Shown here one piece after another: positions 29,353-42,417 of a stretch of DNA of 64,000 nucleotides (positions are counted from its first letter, which is position 1; the number at the start of each line of letters is the position of its first letter). A program made the translations under genes and the position numbers. This DNA comes from Marinobacter halotolerans (GTDB lineage: Bacteria > Pseudomonadota > Gammaproteobacteria > Pseudomonadales > Oleiphilaceae): positions 1,054,001 to 1,118,000 of the forward strand of contig NZ_VMHP01000002.1 of NCBI RefSeq assembly GCF_008795985.1. The letters run 5' to 3'. A model generated the notes under the pieces. The model was not told the DNA's origin. It saw nothing but the letters and a program-made list of their open reading frames with translations, and searched no databases.

Positions 29353-30225
29353 TTACCAGCCAGTGACTTCCTTCAGTGCTTTACCGATCTCGGCCAGGCT
29401 ACGGACGGTTTTGACGCCGGCATCGTTCAGTGCCGCGAATTTCTCATCCGCCGTGCCCTTGCCACCGGAAATAATGGCGCCAGCATGGCCCATACGCTTG
29501 CCAGGAGGTGCGGTTACACCGGCAATATAGGCAACCACAGGCTTGGTGACGTTCGCCTTGATAAAGGCAGCAGCCTCCTCTTCAGCGGTGCCACCAATTT
29601 CACCGATCATCACGATCGCTTCGGTTTGCGGATCGTCCTGCAGCAGTTGCAGGATGTCGATGAAGTTTGAGCCCGGAATCGGGTCGCCACCAATGCCCAC
29701 ACAGGTCGACTGGCCGTAACCGAAGTCGGTGGTCTGCTTGACCGCTTCATAGGTCAGGGTACCGGAGCGGGACACGATGCCCACTTTGCCAGGCTGGTGG
29801 ATGTGGCCAGGCATGATACCGATCTTGCTCTGATCCGGAGTGATCACACCCGGGCAGTTCGGCCCGATCATGCGAACACCTTTACGGTCCACATATTCCT
29901 TGGCGTAAAGCATGTCGATGGTAGGGATCCCCTCGGTAATGCAGACGATCAGCTCGATACCTGCATCAGCGGCCTCAATGATGGCATCTTTACAGAAAGG
30001 GGCCGGAACGTAGATAACCGTGGCTTCAGCACCGGTTTTCTCCACCGCTTCACGCACGGTATTGAATACCGGCAGGCCCAGATGCTCGGTACCGCCCTTG
30101 CCGGGGCTAACGCCACCGACCATCTTGGTGCCGTACTCAATGGCCTGCTCTGAATGGAAGGTACCCTGTGCGCCGGTAAAGCCCTGACAGATAACCTTGG
30201 TGTCTTTGTTAATCAGGATGCTCAT
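29353..30225 (-). CDS. sucD: Succinyl-CoA synthetase alpha subunit
   Basis: With SucC converts succinyl-CoA to succinate with nucleotide triphosphate formation. The 290 residues show an N-terminal CoA-binding Rossmann domain ([20 protein letters not shown]) and the phospho-histidine H247 in [17 protein letters not shown]. The start overlaps the sucC stop by one base. Last gene of the operon, ahead of a strong terminator. Confidence 0.97.
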   Translation of the reverse strand: MSILINKDTKVICQGFTGAQGTFHSEQAIEYGTKMVGGVSPGKGGTEHLGLPVFNTVREAVEKTGAEATVIYVPAPFCKDAIIEAADAGIELIVCITEGIPTIDMLYAKEYVDRKGVRMIGPNCPGVITPDQSKIGIMPGHIHQPGKVGIVSRSGTLTYEAVKQTTDFGYGQSTCVGIGGDPIPGSNFIDILQLLQDDPQTEAIVMIGEIGGTAEEEAAAFIKANVTKPVVAYIAGVTAPPGKRMGHAGAIISGGKGTADEKFAALNDAGVKTVRSLAEIGKALKEVTGW

Positions 30226-31391
30226 TATTTACCCCCTGCGGCTTTAACGACTTGCTCTGCCGCATTCGACAGACTGGTAGCGGCAATGATGTTCAGGCCG
30301 CTGTCGGCGAGTACCTGGGTACCCTTCTCAGCGTTGTTGCCTTCAAGGCGAACCACAACAGGAACCTTCACGCCCACTTCCTTCACCGCACCGATGATGC
30401 CTTCGGCAATCATGTCGCAGCGCACGATGCCACCGAAAATGTTCACCAGAACCGCCTTAACGTTCGAGTCGGACAGGATGATCTTGAACGCTTCGGAAAC
30501 GCGTTCTTTGGTCGCGCCGCCGCCAACGTCCAGGAAGTTGGCAGGCTGGCCGCCGGAGAGCTTGATAATGTCCATGGTACCCATGGCCAGCCCAGCACCG
30601 TTCACCATGCACCCGATATTGCCTTCAAGCGACACGTAGTTAAGCTCCCACTTGGCCGCCTCGGCCTCACGGGAATCTTCCTGTGACGGGTCGTGCATCT
30701 CATGGACTTTTTTCTGGCGGTATAGCGCATTGCCATCCACGCCAATCTTGGCGTCCAGGCAGTGCAGGTCACCAGCAGGTGTGATCACCAGTGGGTTGAT
30801 TTCCAGCAGTGCCAGGTCGCGCTCTTCAAAAAGCTTGGCCAGGCCCAGGAAGATCTTGGTAAACTGACCGATCTGCTTGCCTTCAAGGCCCAGCTTGAAG
30901 GCCAGTTCCCGACCCTGGTAAGGCTGTGCACCTACCAGCGGGTCAATCTCGGCCCGGAGGATCTTTTCGGGCGTTTCTTCAGCCACCTTCTCGATCTCAA
31001 CGCCGCCTTCGGTAGACGCCATGAAAACAATACGGCGGCTGCCACGGTCGACAACGGCACCCAGGTAGAGTTCCTGATCAATATCCGTGAGGGATTCAAC
31101 CAGAATCTTGCTGACCGGCTGGCCGTGCTCGTCCGTCTGGTAGGTCACCAGGTTTTTGCCAAGCCACTGCTCGGCAAAGGCACGGATTTCGTCTTTGCTC
31201 TTGACCAGCTTTACACCGCCGGCTTTACCGCGGCCACCGGCGTGTACCTGAGCCTTCACAACCCAGGCATCACCCCCGATCTCGTCAGCGGCCGCAACCG
31301 CTTCCTTTGGCGTATCACAGGCGATGCCCTTGGATACCGGCAGGCCATATTCAGCGAATAGCTGTTTGCCCTGATATTCATGCAAATTCAT
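30225..31391 (-). CDS. sucC: Succinyl-CoA synthetase beta subunit
   Basis: ATP-grasp subunit that binds nucleotide and succinate. The 388 residues start with the family hallmark [39 protein letters not shown] is near 43-62 and the C-terminal domain has [17 protein letters not shown]. Separated from lpd by 75 bases that hold a strong hairpin, and joined to sucD by a one-base overlap. Confidence 0.97.
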   Translation of the reverse strand: MNLHEYQGKQLFAEYGLPVSKGIACDTPKEAVAAADEIGGDAWVVKAQVHAGGRGKAGGVKLVKSKDEIRAFAEQWLGKNLVTYQTDEHGQPVSKILVESLTDIDQELYLGAVVDRGSRRIVFMASTEGGVEIEKVAEETPEKILRAEIDPLVGAQPYQGRELAFKLGLEGKQIGQFTKIFLGLAKLFEERDLALLEINPLVITPAGDLHCLDAKIGVDGNALYRQKKVHEMHDPSQEDSREAEAAKWELNYVSLEGNIGCMVNGAGLAMGTMDIIKLSGGQPANFLDVGGGATKERVSEAFKIILSDSNVKAVLVNIFGGIVRCDMIAEGIIGAVKEVGVKVPVVVRLEGNNAEKGTQVLADSGLNIIAATSLSNAAEQVVKAAGGK

Positions 31392-31422
31392 AGTTTATGT
31401 CCCGCTATTTGGTGGAGGATAG

Positions 31423-31456
31423 CAGGGGGGCGCCGTCGTTGGCGCCCCCTGTTTTT
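31423..31456 (+). terminator. Strong hairpin between lpd and sucC, terminator-like on the plus strand
   Basis: CAGGGGGGCGCC (31423-31434) pairs with GGCGCCCCCTG (31441-31451) as an 11-bp stem with a single bulged G and a six-base loop. A GTTTTT tail follows on the plus strand only. Both flanking genes are on the minus strand, so for the operon it is an intercistronic hairpin without a T run, while it could stop transcription from the opposite direction. Confidence 0.65.
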
Positions 31457-31466
31457 CCGATTCGCG

Positions 31467-34210
<2,744 letters not shown>

Positions 34211-34235
34211 CTCGGATCCTTAGTTCGGTAGCTCG

Positions 34236-37073
34236 TCAGATTTCAAAAGCGTCGTTTACGAGTTTTTTCTGCTCTTCCACATGAACAGACATATGACCAC
34301 AAGCAGGTGCCGCAGAGGCATCACGACCGGCATACTGCAGATAAAGCTTCGGGTTATGCCGGTAGAGTGCATTGCGCATATGGTGCTGACTACAGTACCA
34401 GGCACCCTGGTTCATGGGCTCTTCCTGACACCATGCTACATGCTTGAGCTTCGTGTACTGGCTGAGCAGCTCATCCAGATCCTCACCGGGGAACGGATAC
34501 AGTTGCTCGATGCGCAAAATGGCGACATCGTCACGCTCATCATTCTTCTTGCGTTCGAGAAGGTCAAAATACACCTTACCGCTGCAAAGAATCAGTCGGG
34601 TGACTTTTTTCGGGTCTGACGGCTCTTTTTCCGGCAGTACCGTCTTGAAGGTGCCCGACGTCAGATCCTCAAGATCAGAGGTCGCTTCCTTGTGTCGCAG
34701 CAGACTCTTCGGCGTAATAGCCACCAGCGGCTTGCGCAGCGGGCGCTTGACCTGGCGACGCAGCATATGAAAAACCTGAGATGGCGTAGTCGGCACGCAA
34801 ACCTGGATATTATGCTGTGCTGAAAGCTGCAGGAAGCGCTCAAGCCTCGCAGAGCTATGCTCTGGCCCCTGCCCTTCATAGCCATGTGGCAACAGCAGTG
34901 TCAGACCGCACAGGCGGCCCCACTTGTGCTCGCCACTGGACAGGAACTGGTCGATAACCACCTGGGCGCCATTGGCGAAGTCGCCGAACTGGGCTTCCCA
35001 GACCACCAGACCTTTTGGAGAGGTGGTCGAGTAACCGTATTCGAACGCCATGACCGCTTCTTCGGAAAGCAGCGAATCATAAATCTCGAATTTCGGCTGA
35101 TCTTCAGCAATATGCTCAAGTGCAATATGGGTTGAGCCGTCTTTCTGGTTATGCAGAACCGCGTGACGGTGGGAAAAGGTTCCCCGCCCCACGTCCTGAC
35201 CGGTAATCCGGATCGGGTGACCCTCGTCCAACAAGGTGGCATAGGCCATGATCTCGCCATAACCCCAGTTGATAGGCAGCGCACCGGCGGTCATTTTTTC
35301 CCGGTCGCTGACAATCTTCGAAACCTGACGCTGAATACTGAAACCTTCCGGCAGTGCCGTCAGCTTCTTGCCCAGTTTCTGAATGGTTTTCAGAGCCACG
35401 CTGGACTTGCACTTGGCGGTCCACTCATGGCCGAGATACGGTGTCCAGTCGACGTAAAGATCCTTGTTGGGCTCTTTCACCAGCGACTTCACTACGTGAT
35501 CACCCTTGTCCAGGGCATCCCTGTATTCCAGCTCGATCTGCTTGGACTCGTCCTCGGTAATGACGCCGTCAGCAATCAGCTGTTCGGCATAGATTCCGCG
35601 AGTGGTCTTCAGCTTGCGGATCTTCTCGTACATGACCGGCTGGGTGGCCGCCGGCTCATCGGCTTCGTTGTGACCACGACGACGGTAGCAGACAAGGTCA
35701 ATCACCACGTCTTCCTTGAACTCGTGGCGATAGTCCATCGCCATCTGGGTTACAAAGAAAACCGCTTCCGGATCGTCTGCGTTCACGTGCAGGATTGGCG
35801 CCTGGATCATCTTCGCCACATCGGTACAGTATTCCGTGGAGCGGGCGTCTTCCTGCTTGCTGGTGGTAAAGCCAACCTGGTTGTTAATCACAATGTGGAT
35901 GGTACCGCCAATGCCGTAGCCCCGGGTCTGGGACATCTGCAGAGTTTCCATCACCACGCCCTGACCTGCAAACGCAGCATCACCGTGCATGATAATCGGA
36001 ACACACTGGGCGCCGTCGGTGTCGTTGCGGCGGGTCTGGCGGGCTCTGACAGAACCTTCAACCACTGGAGACACAATTTCCAGGTGCGACGGGTTGAAGG
36101 CCAGCGCCAGGTGGATTTCGCCACCGTCGGTCATGACGTTGGACGAGAAACCCTGGTGGTACTTCACATCGCCGGAGCCGGAATCGGCAAGCCGTTTGCC
36201 CTCGAACTCGTCAAACAGTTCCTTGGGATTCTTGCCCAGGGTATTCACCAGAACGTTAAGACGGCCCCGGTGGGCCATGCCAAGGACAATTTCCTTGGCG
36301 CCATAACTGCCGGCACGCTGAATAAGCTCGTCCAGGCATGGAATCAGGCTTTCAGCACCTTCAAGGCCGAAACGCTTCACGCCGGGGTAACGGGAGCCAA
36401 GGTATTTCTCGAGACCTTCCGCTGCGGTCAAACGTTCCAACAGGTGTTTGCGGGTGGGCACTTCAAAATTTGGACGGGATTTCACCGGCTCCATGCGCTG
36501 CTGAAACCAGCGCTTGATGCGGGTATCCACGACATGCATGTATTCAGCGCCGATGCTCTCACAGTAAGTCTGGCGCAGACCCTCTACGATGTCCCGCAAC
36601 CGCATGGTTTCGCCGCCGAAACACAGTGAACCGGTCTGAAACTCAAGGTCATTGTCGGCTTCGGTGAGTTCATGGAACGCCGGATCCAGATCTTCTACAG
36701 ACGGCCGGTTCCAGACGCCGAGAGGGTCCAGCTTCGCTTCCTGATGGCCGCGGAAGCGGAAGGCGTTAATAAGCTGAAGAACACGGATCTGCTTTTTGTC
36801 GGCATCAACGGTTGCACTGGCCGGAACGCCACCGGTGGCAAGAAAACGCTGATTGCGGGAGATGTGTTCGAACTGTTGCCGGATAGACGCATGACTGACG
36901 TCGCGTCCTTTGTATCCGTCAACACTGGGAAGTCTGTCGAAGTAACTACGCCACTCTTCGGGAACGGCGTTGGGATCAGTCAGGTAGGTCTCGAAAAGCT
37001 GCTCGACGTAGGCCAGATTTCCACCTTGTAAGTGGGAAGTCTGCCACAACTGCTCCATTATGCTTTCGTGCAT
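34236..37073 (-). CDS. sucA: 2-Oxoglutarate dehydrogenase E1
   Basis: Thiamine-diphosphate enzyme that decarboxylates 2-oxoglutarate. The start is ATG 37073, preceded by AAGGTGAG at a nine-base spacing; the N-terminus (MHESIMEQLWQTSHLQGG) then aligns with known SucA starts and the length becomes 945. Visible motifs: IVLGMAHRGRLNVLVN, MHGDAAFAGQGVVMETLQMS (thiamine-diphosphate region), GRGTFSHRHAV and LLPHGYEGQGPEHSSARLER. An in-frame ATG 23 codons upstream would add residues unlike the family. It is 307 bases from sdhB, so it may have its own promoter as well as read-through. Confidence 0.96.
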   Translation of the reverse strand: MHESIMEQLWQTSHLQGGNLAYVEQLFETYLTDPNAVPEEWRSYFDRLPSVDGYKGRDVSHASIRQQFEHISRNQRFLATGGVPASATVDADKKQIRVLQLINAFRFRGHQEAKLDPLGVWNRPSVEDLDPAFHELTEADNDLEFQTGSLCFGGETMRLRDIVEGLRQTYCESIGAEYMHVVDTRIKRWFQQRMEPVKSRPNFEVPTRKHLLERLTAAEGLEKYLGSRYPGVKRFGLEGAESLIPCLDELIQRAGSYGAKEIVLGMAHRGRLNVLVNTLGKNPKELFDEFEGKRLADSGSGDVKYHQGFSSNVMTDGGEIHLALAFNPSHLEIVSPVVEGSVRARQTRRNDTDGAQCVPIIMHGDAAFAGQGVVMETLQMSQTRGYGIGGTIHIVINNQVGFTTSKQEDARSTEYCTDVAKMIQAPILHVNADDPEAVFFVTQMAMDYRHEFKEDVVIDLVCYRRRGHNEADEPAATQPVMYEKIRKLKTTRGIYAEQLIADGVITEDESKQIELEYRDALDKGDHVVKSLVKEPNKDLYVDWTPYLGHEWTAKCKSSVALKTIQKLGKKLTALPEGFSIQRQVSKIVSDREKMTAGALPINWGYGEIMAYATLLDEGHPIRITGQDVGRGTFSHRHAVLHNQKDGSTHIALEHIAEDQPKFEIYDSLLSEEAVMAFEYGYSTTSPKGLVVWEAQFGDFANGAQVVIDQFLSSGEHKWGRLCGLTLLLPHGYEGQGPEHSSARLERFLQLSAQHNIQVCVPTTPSQVFHMLRRQVKRPLRKPLVAITPKSLLRHKEATSDLEDLTSGTFKTVLPEKEPSDPKKVTRLILCSGKVYFDLLERKKNDERDDVAILRIEQLYPFPGEDLDELLSQYTKLKHVAWCQEEPMNQGAWYCSQHHMRNALYRHNPKLYLQYAGRDASAAPACGHMSVHVEEQKKLVNDAFEI

Positions 37074-37380
37074 CTTGAATAGCTCACCTTGGGCTGGTGC
37101 GGGGGAGTTGCATATGGTCTGCCAGGGGTAATTCGCAGTCAATACGGGTTATTACGGGATCGACTTTGGCAACCACATCCAGCATGGATGTTTTCCATTC
37201 CCCGGTAGTTTAACTCTGCAAAAGCCGTGGCAGGACTTTTCAGCCCCAACCACGGCTCGCGTAGTCTGCACCCCCAGAGTACTTATGACCATAAGCCTTT
37301 GGTTGAAGGGCCCGCCTCGTTGCGAGCCCTTCCGGGTGCGTGCCTTAACAGCACAGTATAGCGGTTCTGTCAGATTCTGC
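37074..37380 (-). other. Untranslated 307-base spacer between sdhB and sucA
   Basis: No coding sequence is supported. It holds a hairpin at 37305-37332 (GAAGGGC/GCCCTTC) without a T run on the operon strand, so it is not a standard terminator. A minus-strand element resembling a sigma-54 site at 37217-37232 lacks the essential GG and was rejected. No convincing sigma-70 promoter was found, although a weak TTGACT lies about 60 bases before sucA. Confidence 0.6.
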
Positions 37381-38085
37381 TCAGGTCGCCCTTTGCAGGA
37401 GCAGATCGCGGATGTGGCCGATCGCCCTCGTGGGGTTCAGACCTTTCGGGCAGACACTCACACAGTTCATGATACCCCTGCAGCGGAACACGCTGAATGG
37501 ATCATCAAGATTGGCGAGACGCTCTTCCTGTGCATCGTCACGGCTGTCCGCCAGGAAACGGTAGGCCTGAAGCAGTCCGGCCGGGCCGATAAACTTCTCC
37601 GGATTCCACCAGAAGGAGGGACACGCAGTGGAGCAGCAGGCGCACAGAATACACTCGTACAGACCGTCCAGCTTTTCCCGCTCTTCCGGCGACTGATAAC
37701 GCTCAATAGCCGGAGGTGGATTATCATTAACCAGATACGGCATTACCTTCTCGTACTGTTGATAGAACAGGCTCATATCCACCACCAGGTCCCGGATGAC
37801 CGGCAGGCCTGGCAGGGGGCGAAGTACCAGCTTGTTCTTTTTCACCACATCCGACAAAGGCGTAATGCAGGCAAGACCGTTCTTGCCGTTCATGTTCATG
37901 CCATCTGACCCACAGACACCCTCACGGCAGGAACGACGGTACGCCATGGACGTATCCCGCTCCTTAATCAGGTTCAGGACGTCCAGAACCATCAGGTCTT
38001 TACCTTCCGGAATCTCGACTTCCACGTCCTGCATGTAGGGCGCGTTGTCTGTCTCCGGGTTGTAACGATAGACGCTTACCAACAT
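37381..38085 (-). CDS. sdhB: Succinate dehydrogenase iron-sulfur subunit
   Basis: Carries electrons from SdhA to the quinone site. The 234 residues contain the cysteines for three clusters: CREGVCGSDGMNMNGKNGLAC (2Fe-2S; positions about 54-75), CILCACCSTACP (4Fe-4S, about 148) and CRGIMNCVSVCPKGLNP (3Fe-4S, about 205). The N-terminus lacks a signal peptide, as expected for a cytoplasmic-side subunit. It follows sdhA by 15 bases. Confidence 0.97.
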   Translation of the reverse strand: MLVSVYRYNPETDNAPYMQDVEVEIPEGKDLMVLDVLNLIKERDTSMAYRRSCREGVCGSDGMNMNGKNGLACITPLSDVVKKNKLVLRPLPGLPVIRDLVVDMSLFYQQYEKVMPYLVNDNPPPAIERYQSPEEREKLDGLYECILCACCSTACPSFWWNPEKFIGPAGLLQAYRFLADSRDDAQEERLANLDDPFSVFRCRGIMNCVSVCPKGLNPTRAIGHIRDLLLQRAT

Positions 38086-38100
38086 TGTTACATCCCCCTT

Positions 38101-39873
38101 TTAATAGGTCCGGATCTTCGGTTCGAAGGTCGGAACAGTCTTCGGCGTGAAATTGACATCCCGCTTGCCCAGCCGCTTCTCAAGCGGGAAGTACAGGGAA
38201 TGCTTCAGCCAGTTGTCGTCGTCACGCTCGGTATAGTCGTTGCGGGCGTGAGCACCACGGCTTTCCTTACGCTCGAAAGCGGAAACGGCCGTCGCCAGCG
38301 CAACCTCATAGAGGTTGTCCAGCTCGAGCGCTTCGATTCGCGCGGTGTTAAAGGCATTACTGGTATCAGAAAGCTTGGTGTTCCTGACCCGCTCGCCAAT
38401 GGCCTCAAGCTTTCGCAGCCCCTCTTCCATGGCATCGCCGTCGCGGAATACGCCAAAGTAAAGCTGCATACAGCTTTGCAGATCCTTGCGAACGTCAGCA
38501 ACGCTCTCGCCTTCAGAAGCCGAATTCAGGCGATCCAGACGGGCCATTGCTGCCTTGATATCTTCCTCGCTGGCGCTGTCTGCTTCGAAGCCACCACGTA
38601 GCTGCTCTTCGATATAGATACCCGCAGAACGACCAAACACAACCAGGTCAAGCAGTGAGTTACCACCAAGACGGTTGGCGCCATGTACGGAAACACACGC
38701 AGCTTCGCCACAGGCAAACAGCCCCGGAATCGGCTGATCTTTACCGTCTTTATCCTGAGACAGAGCCTGACCACCGACGGTGGTGGGGATGCCACCCATC
38801 ATGTAATGGCAGGTAGGCACTACCGGCACCGGTTCCTTGACCGGATCGACATGGGCAAAGGTGCGTGAAAGCTCACAGATACCCGGCAGTCGCAGGTTCA
38901 ACGTTTCCTCACCCAGGTGATCCAGCTTCAGAAGCACGTGATCCTTGTCCGGGCCACAGCCACGGCCTTCAAGGATTTCGATCACCATGGCCCGGGCCAC
39001 GACGTCACGGCCGGCAAGGTCTTTGGCGTTCGGTGCGTAGCGCTCCATGAAGCGCTCACCCTCGGCGTTGATCAGATAACCGCCCTCACCCCGGCAACCT
39101 TCAGTTACCAGTGTACCGGCGCCATAGATGCCGGTCGGGTGGAACTGCCACATTTCCATGTCTTGCATCGGGAAGCCGGCGCGCAACGCCATACCGATAC
39201 CGTCACCGGTATTGATCAGGGCATTAGTGGTTGACGCGTAGATACGCCCTGCACCACCGGTGGCCAGGACGGTCGCTTTGGATTTGATGTAGGCCACTTC
39301 GCCAGTTTCGATCTCGATGGCAACAACACCAACCACTTCGTTCTTGCTGTTTTTGACCAGATCTACGGCGTACCACTCATTGAGAAAGGTGGTACCGCCC
39401 TTGAGATTCGCCTGATAGAGCGTGTGCAGCAGCGCGTGACCGGTACGGTCAGCAGCGGCACAGGTTCGAGCCGCCTGTGTGGGATTATCCGGCCCTTTGG
39501 ACTGGCCACCGAACGGACGCTGGTAGATACGGCCCTGCTCGGTCCGGGAGAACGGTAGCCCCATGTGCTCAAGTTCGAACACCGCCTGCGGGCCAACTGA
39601 ACACATGTATTCCACAGCATCCTGGTCCGCAATATAGTCGGAGCCCTTGACCGTGTCATACATGTGCCAGCGCCAGTCGTCATTGGGATCGGCGCTCGCA
39701 ATGGCACAGGTGATACCGCCCTGGGCCGACACAGTATGCGACCGGGTCGGAAAAACCTTGGTGATACAGGCAGTGTTGACGCCGGATTCTGTGAGCTGCA
39801 GTGCGGCACGCATGCCGGAACCGCCCCCACCGATCACAATTGCGTCGTAAGACATGGTCTTGATGTTAGCCAT
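38101..39873 (-). CDS. sdhA: Succinate dehydrogenase flavoprotein subunit
   Basis: Oxidises succinate to fumarate. The 590 residues carry an FAD-binding Rossmann motif ([18 protein letters not shown], near 10-27), the covalent FAD histidine H47 in [13 protein letters not shown], the active-site region [21 protein letters not shown], and the substrate-capping [14 protein letters not shown]. It ends 15 bases before sdhB and begins three bases after the sdhD stop. Confidence 0.98.
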   Translation of the reverse strand: MANIKTMSYDAIVIGGGGSGMRAALQLTESGVNTACITKVFPTRSHTVSAQGGITCAIASADPNDDWRWHMYDTVKGSDYIADQDAVEYMCSVGPQAVFELEHMGLPFSRTEQGRIYQRPFGGQSKGPDNPTQAARTCAAADRTGHALLHTLYQANLKGGTTFLNEWYAVDLVKNSKNEVVGVVAIEIETGEVAYIKSKATVLATGGAGRIYASTTNALINTGDGIGMALRAGFPMQDMEMWQFHPTGIYGAGTLVTEGCRGEGGYLINAEGERFMERYAPNAKDLAGRDVVARAMVIEILEGRGCGPDKDHVLLKLDHLGEETLNLRLPGICELSRTFAHVDPVKEPVPVVPTCHYMMGGIPTTVGGQALSQDKDGKDQPIPGLFACGEAACVSVHGANRLGGNSLLDLVVFGRSAGIYIEEQLRGGFEADSASEEDIKAAMARLDRLNSASEGESVADVRKDLQSCMQLYFGVFRDGDAMEEGLRKLEAIGERVRNTKLSDTSNAFNTARIEALELDNLYEVALATAVSAFERKESRGAHARNDYTERDDDNWLKHSLYFPLEKRLGKRDVNFTPKTVPTFEPKIRTY

Positions 39874-39876
39874 TAA

Positions 39877-40221
39877 TTAAAGCCCCCACAGAATCTGAAT
39901 GCCCCAAACGAAATACACGAACATAATCAGTCCACACGCAGCCTGGAACAGAAACCGCGGCGCCGCTGCCTTGATGTAGTCCGTTGAAACTGTCCAAAGG
40001 CCAACCCAGGCATGGGCTCCAATAGATATCAGTGCCAGTAGAGTGAAAATGCGGAACCAGGTCTGGCTGAAAAGCCCTGACCAGGTTTCGTAGTCCACGT
40101 TCGTCGTGAGGATGAATCCAAATAGAAATAACGTGTACAGAGCAAGTACGTAGGCGGTGACACGCTGGACCATCCAGTCAAAAACACCGCTGCGGCCGAG
40201 GTTCGTTACGCTGTTTACCAT
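39877..40221 (-). CDS. sdhD: Succinate dehydrogenase membrane anchor SdhD
   Basis: Membrane anchor of 114 residues with three hydrophobic helices (about 18-40, 55-78, 90-112). A likely haem-ligand histidine lies in LLALISIGAHAWVGLW, and the quinone-site tyrosine follows in STDYIKAAAPR. It overlaps the sdhC stop by seven bases, indicating coupled translation. Confidence 0.95.
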   Translation of the reverse strand: MVNSVTNLGRSGVFDWMVQRVTAYVLALYTLFLFGFILTTNVDYETWSGLFSQTWFRIFTLLALISIGAHAWVGLWTVSTDYIKAAAPRFLFQAACGLIMFVYFVWGIQILWGL

Positions 40222-40589
40222 ACCCAGACTCCTGCCAGAATGATGAGAATGACCGACACTGCGATTGTCGCCTTGGCGGCGATACGACCGCTTTCGAGTT
40301 CTTCGCCGATACCCATATCCATTAACAGGTGCTTGATGCCGGCAACCAGGTGATAAAGCAGAGCAGACAGAATGCCCCAGGTGATCAGCTTCGCGAGGAA
40401 GCTGTCCAGCAAGTCATTCACCTGGCTGAAGCCTGCTTCTCCACTGAGGGAGAGCTGGAGCCCATACAGCATGAACGCAACACCAATAAATATAAGGATG
40501 CCACTGATGCGATGCAGAATGGACGTAATGGCCGGCAGCGGAAAATGAAACTTGCTGAGATCGAGATTTACTGGTCGTTTACTATTCAC
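40215..40589 (-). CDS. sdhC: Succinate dehydrogenase cytochrome b556 subunit SdhC
   Basis: Membrane anchor with three helices that helps bind haem b and quinone. The start is GTG at 40589, giving NSKRPVNLDLSKFHFPL, the usual SdhC N-terminus, and 124 residues; the frame is open further upstream, but that leader lacks family features. The quinone-site serine/arginine and histidine lie in ITSILHRISG, and the haem-ligand histidine in LLYHLVAGIKHLLMD. First gene of the sdhCDAB-suc operon, about 180 bases downstream of a strong promoter. Confidence 0.94.
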   Translation of the reverse strand: MNSKRPVNLDLSKFHFPLPAITSILHRISGILIFIGVAFMLYGLQLSLSGEAGFSQVNDLLDSFLAKLITWGILSALLYHLVAGIKHLLMDMGIGEELESGRIAAKATIAVSVILIILAGVWVW

Positions 40590-40768
40590 AGCGCTCTCAC
40601 ACTCTCTTTTGATTCCACAGAAGGGGTGTTCTCCGACTGCAGAGGGTTGGTATGTAAGGATCATGGTGCGGTCAGGAACCGTCACCCGATTGGCTCAGGA
40701 GGGAAACCGGGCCCACGCTCTTATGAATTCGGCGCTGTACACGGTTAGTTCCCAATTACGGGCTAGAG

Positions 40769-40797
40769 ATTATAAGGAGTAGGCCTTCTGATTACAA
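40769..40797 (-). promoter_or_regulatory. Sigma-70 promoter of sdhCDAB-suc
   Basis: Minus-strand TTGTAA and a perfect TATAAT are exactly 17 bases apart. Expected start near 40762, leaving a leader of about 170 bases before the sdhC GTG. Confidence 0.75.
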
Positions 40798-40894
40798 ACG
40801 CGAAAGCTGGCAAAACCCCGTAAAATCAGGGGTTCGGACTTTATGCCGAATCAGGGCCGCCGCGGCCTGTGGCCGGCTTTTGCGGCCTGGTTCA

Positions 40895-40922
40895 TTGACA
40901 AAAAAAGCCAACACCCTATATT
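40895..40922 (+). promoter_or_regulatory. Sigma-70 promoter of gltA
   Basis: A perfect TTGACA and TATATT are 16 bases apart. Expected start near 40929, about 80 bases before the gltA ATG. Confidence 0.75.
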
Positions 40923-41008
40923 TTGCCGCCAGTTTTGCGATAATACGCGCCTTCTAATACTCCCAAACGCTGACCCAGCATCCAAACGTTGATAAATAGG
41001 AGAGCACC

Positions 41009-42283
41009 ATGACCGATAAGAAAGCCACGCTTTCGGTGGGTGACAAGTCCATAGAGCTACCGATGTATTCCGGCACTGTCGGCCCCGACGTCATTGATGT
41101 ACGCAGCCTGGTCCAGGAAGGCGTTTTCACCTACGACCCCGGTTTCGTTTCCACAGCAGCCTGTGAATCCGAAATCACGTTCATCGACGGCGCAAACGGC
41201 GTTCTCCTGCACCGTGGTTACCCCATTGAAGAGCTGGCCGAGAATTCCGACTATCTGGAAGTCTGCTATCTGCTGCTTAACGGTGAGCTGCCAACCGCCG
41301 AGGAAAATACGCAGTTCCATCAGACGATCAAGAACCACACCATGCTTCATGATCAGATGCGCAACTTCTACCAGGGCTTCCGCCGCGATGCCCATCCCAT
41401 GGCCATTATGTGCGGCGTGGTTGGCGCACTGTCAGCGTTCTATCACGACCAGATGGACGTAACGAACGAGCACGAGCGGGAGATTACCGCTCACCGCCTG
41501 ATCGCCAAGATGCCGACTATCGCAGCCTGGAGCTACAAGTACAGCATCGGCCAGCCGTTCATGTATCCGCGCAACGACCTGTCCTATGCAGAGAACTTCC
41601 TGCAAATGATGTTCGGCGTGCCCTGCGAGGAATATGTTCCGAACCCGGTCCTGGCCAAGGCCATGGACAAGATCTTTATCCTGCATGCAGACCACGAACA
41701 GAACGCCTCAACCTCGACGGTGCGGCTTGCGGGCTCAACCGGCGCCAACCCCTACGCATGCATCGCTTCCGGCATTGCAGCGCTCTGGGGCCCGGCTCAT
41801 GGCGGCGCAAACGAGGCCGTACTGGATATGCTGGCTGAAATTGGCGACGAAGCGAACATCGAGAAGTACATTGCCAAGGCCAAGGACAAGAACGACCCGT
41901 TCCGCCTGATGGGCTTTGGACACCGGGTCTACAAGAACTTTGACCCGCGGGCCAAGGTAATGGCAGAGACTGCCCACGAAGTACTGACAGAACTTGGACT
42001 GGAAAACGACCCTCTGCTGAAGATCGCCCAACGCCTCGAGAAAATCGCACTGGAAGACGAGTACTTTGTTGAGCGTAAGCTCTACCCGAACGTGGATTTC
42101 TACTCCGGCCTGATTCTGAAGGCGATTGGCATCCCGACCTCCATGTTCACCGTGATATTCGCCCTGTCCCGTACCATTGGCTGGTTCTCCCACTGGAACG
42201 AGATGGTCAGTGGCAATTACCGGATTGGCCGTCCACGCCAGCTCTACACCGGCTCGGATGTCCGCAAATACCCGAAAAAATAA
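41009..42283 (+). CDS. gltA: Citrate synthase
   Basis: Condenses acetyl-CoA and oxaloacetate. The 424 residues match the large, NADH-sensitive type II enzyme of Gram-negative bacteria. Catalytic histidines lie in [16 protein letters not shown] and [16 protein letters not shown], and the aspartate region in [28 protein letters not shown] precedes the ATG. Divergent from the sdh-suc operon and ended by its own terminator. Confidence 0.98.
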   Translation: MTDKKATLSVGDKSIELPMYSGTVGPDVIDVRSLVQEGVFTYDPGFVSTAACESEITFIDGANGVLLHRGYPIEELAENSDYLEVCYLLLNGELPTAEENTQFHQTIKNHTMLHDQMRNFYQGFRRDAHPMAIMCGVVGALSAFYHDQMDVTNEHEREITAHRLIAKMPTIAAWSYKYSIGQPFMYPRNDLSYAENFLQMMFGVPCEEYVPNPVLAKAMDKIFILHADHEQNASTSTVRLAGSTGANPYACIASGIAALWGPAHGGANEAVLDMLAEIGDEANIEKYIAKAKDKNDPFRLMGFGHRVYKNFDPRAKVMAETAHEVLTELGLENDPLLKIAQRLEKIALEDEYFVERKLYPNVDFYSGLILKAIGIPTSMFTVIFALSRTIGWFSHWNEMVSGNYRIGRPRQLYTGSDVRKYPKK

Positions 42284-42326
42284 CCCGATAAACAGACAGC
42301 CCGACTCAACGCAGGGTTAAAATAGG

Positions 42327-42354
42327 AAAGGCCGCCGACACAGCGGCCTTTTTT
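42327..42354 (+). terminator. Rho-independent terminator of gltA
   Basis: AAAGGCCGC (42327-42335) pairs with GCGGCCTTT (42343-42351) with a seven-base loop, followed by a T run to 42354. It lies 44 bases after the gltA stop. Confidence 0.9.
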
Positions 42355-42417
42355 GTGCCCGGACATTCTGTAATGATGATCCTCTTCCAAAAACAACATG
42401 ACTTCGGAGAATAACCA

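Larger units (their letters stand above)
40590..41008. other. Divergent regulatory region between sdhC and gltA
   Basis: This 419-base spacer holds no supported gene. It contains the predicted sdh promoter (minus, 40769-40797) and the gltA promoter (plus, 40895-40922), about 100 bases apart and pointing away from each other. The sdh leader is about 170 bases and the gltA leader about 80 bases, enough room for small-RNA or regulator binding. No clear inverted repeat operator was recognised between the promoters. Confidence 0.7.

Noticed and set aside
35151..36629. Long open frame (492 codons) antisense to sucA
   Set aside because: High-GC third-position bias in sucA makes long antisense frames; no family features and no ribosome site.
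37217..37232. Sigma-54-like element TGCCACG-N4-TTGCA on the minus strand before sucA
   Set aside because: Spacing and the -12 box fit, but the essential GG of the -24 box is GC, and sigma-54 control of sucA would be unexpected.
37305..37332. Hairpin GAAGGGC/GCCCTTC between sdhB and sucA as a terminator
   Set aside because: A 7-bp stem with a 14-base loop and no T run on the operon strand; sdh and suc are expected to be partly co-transcribed.
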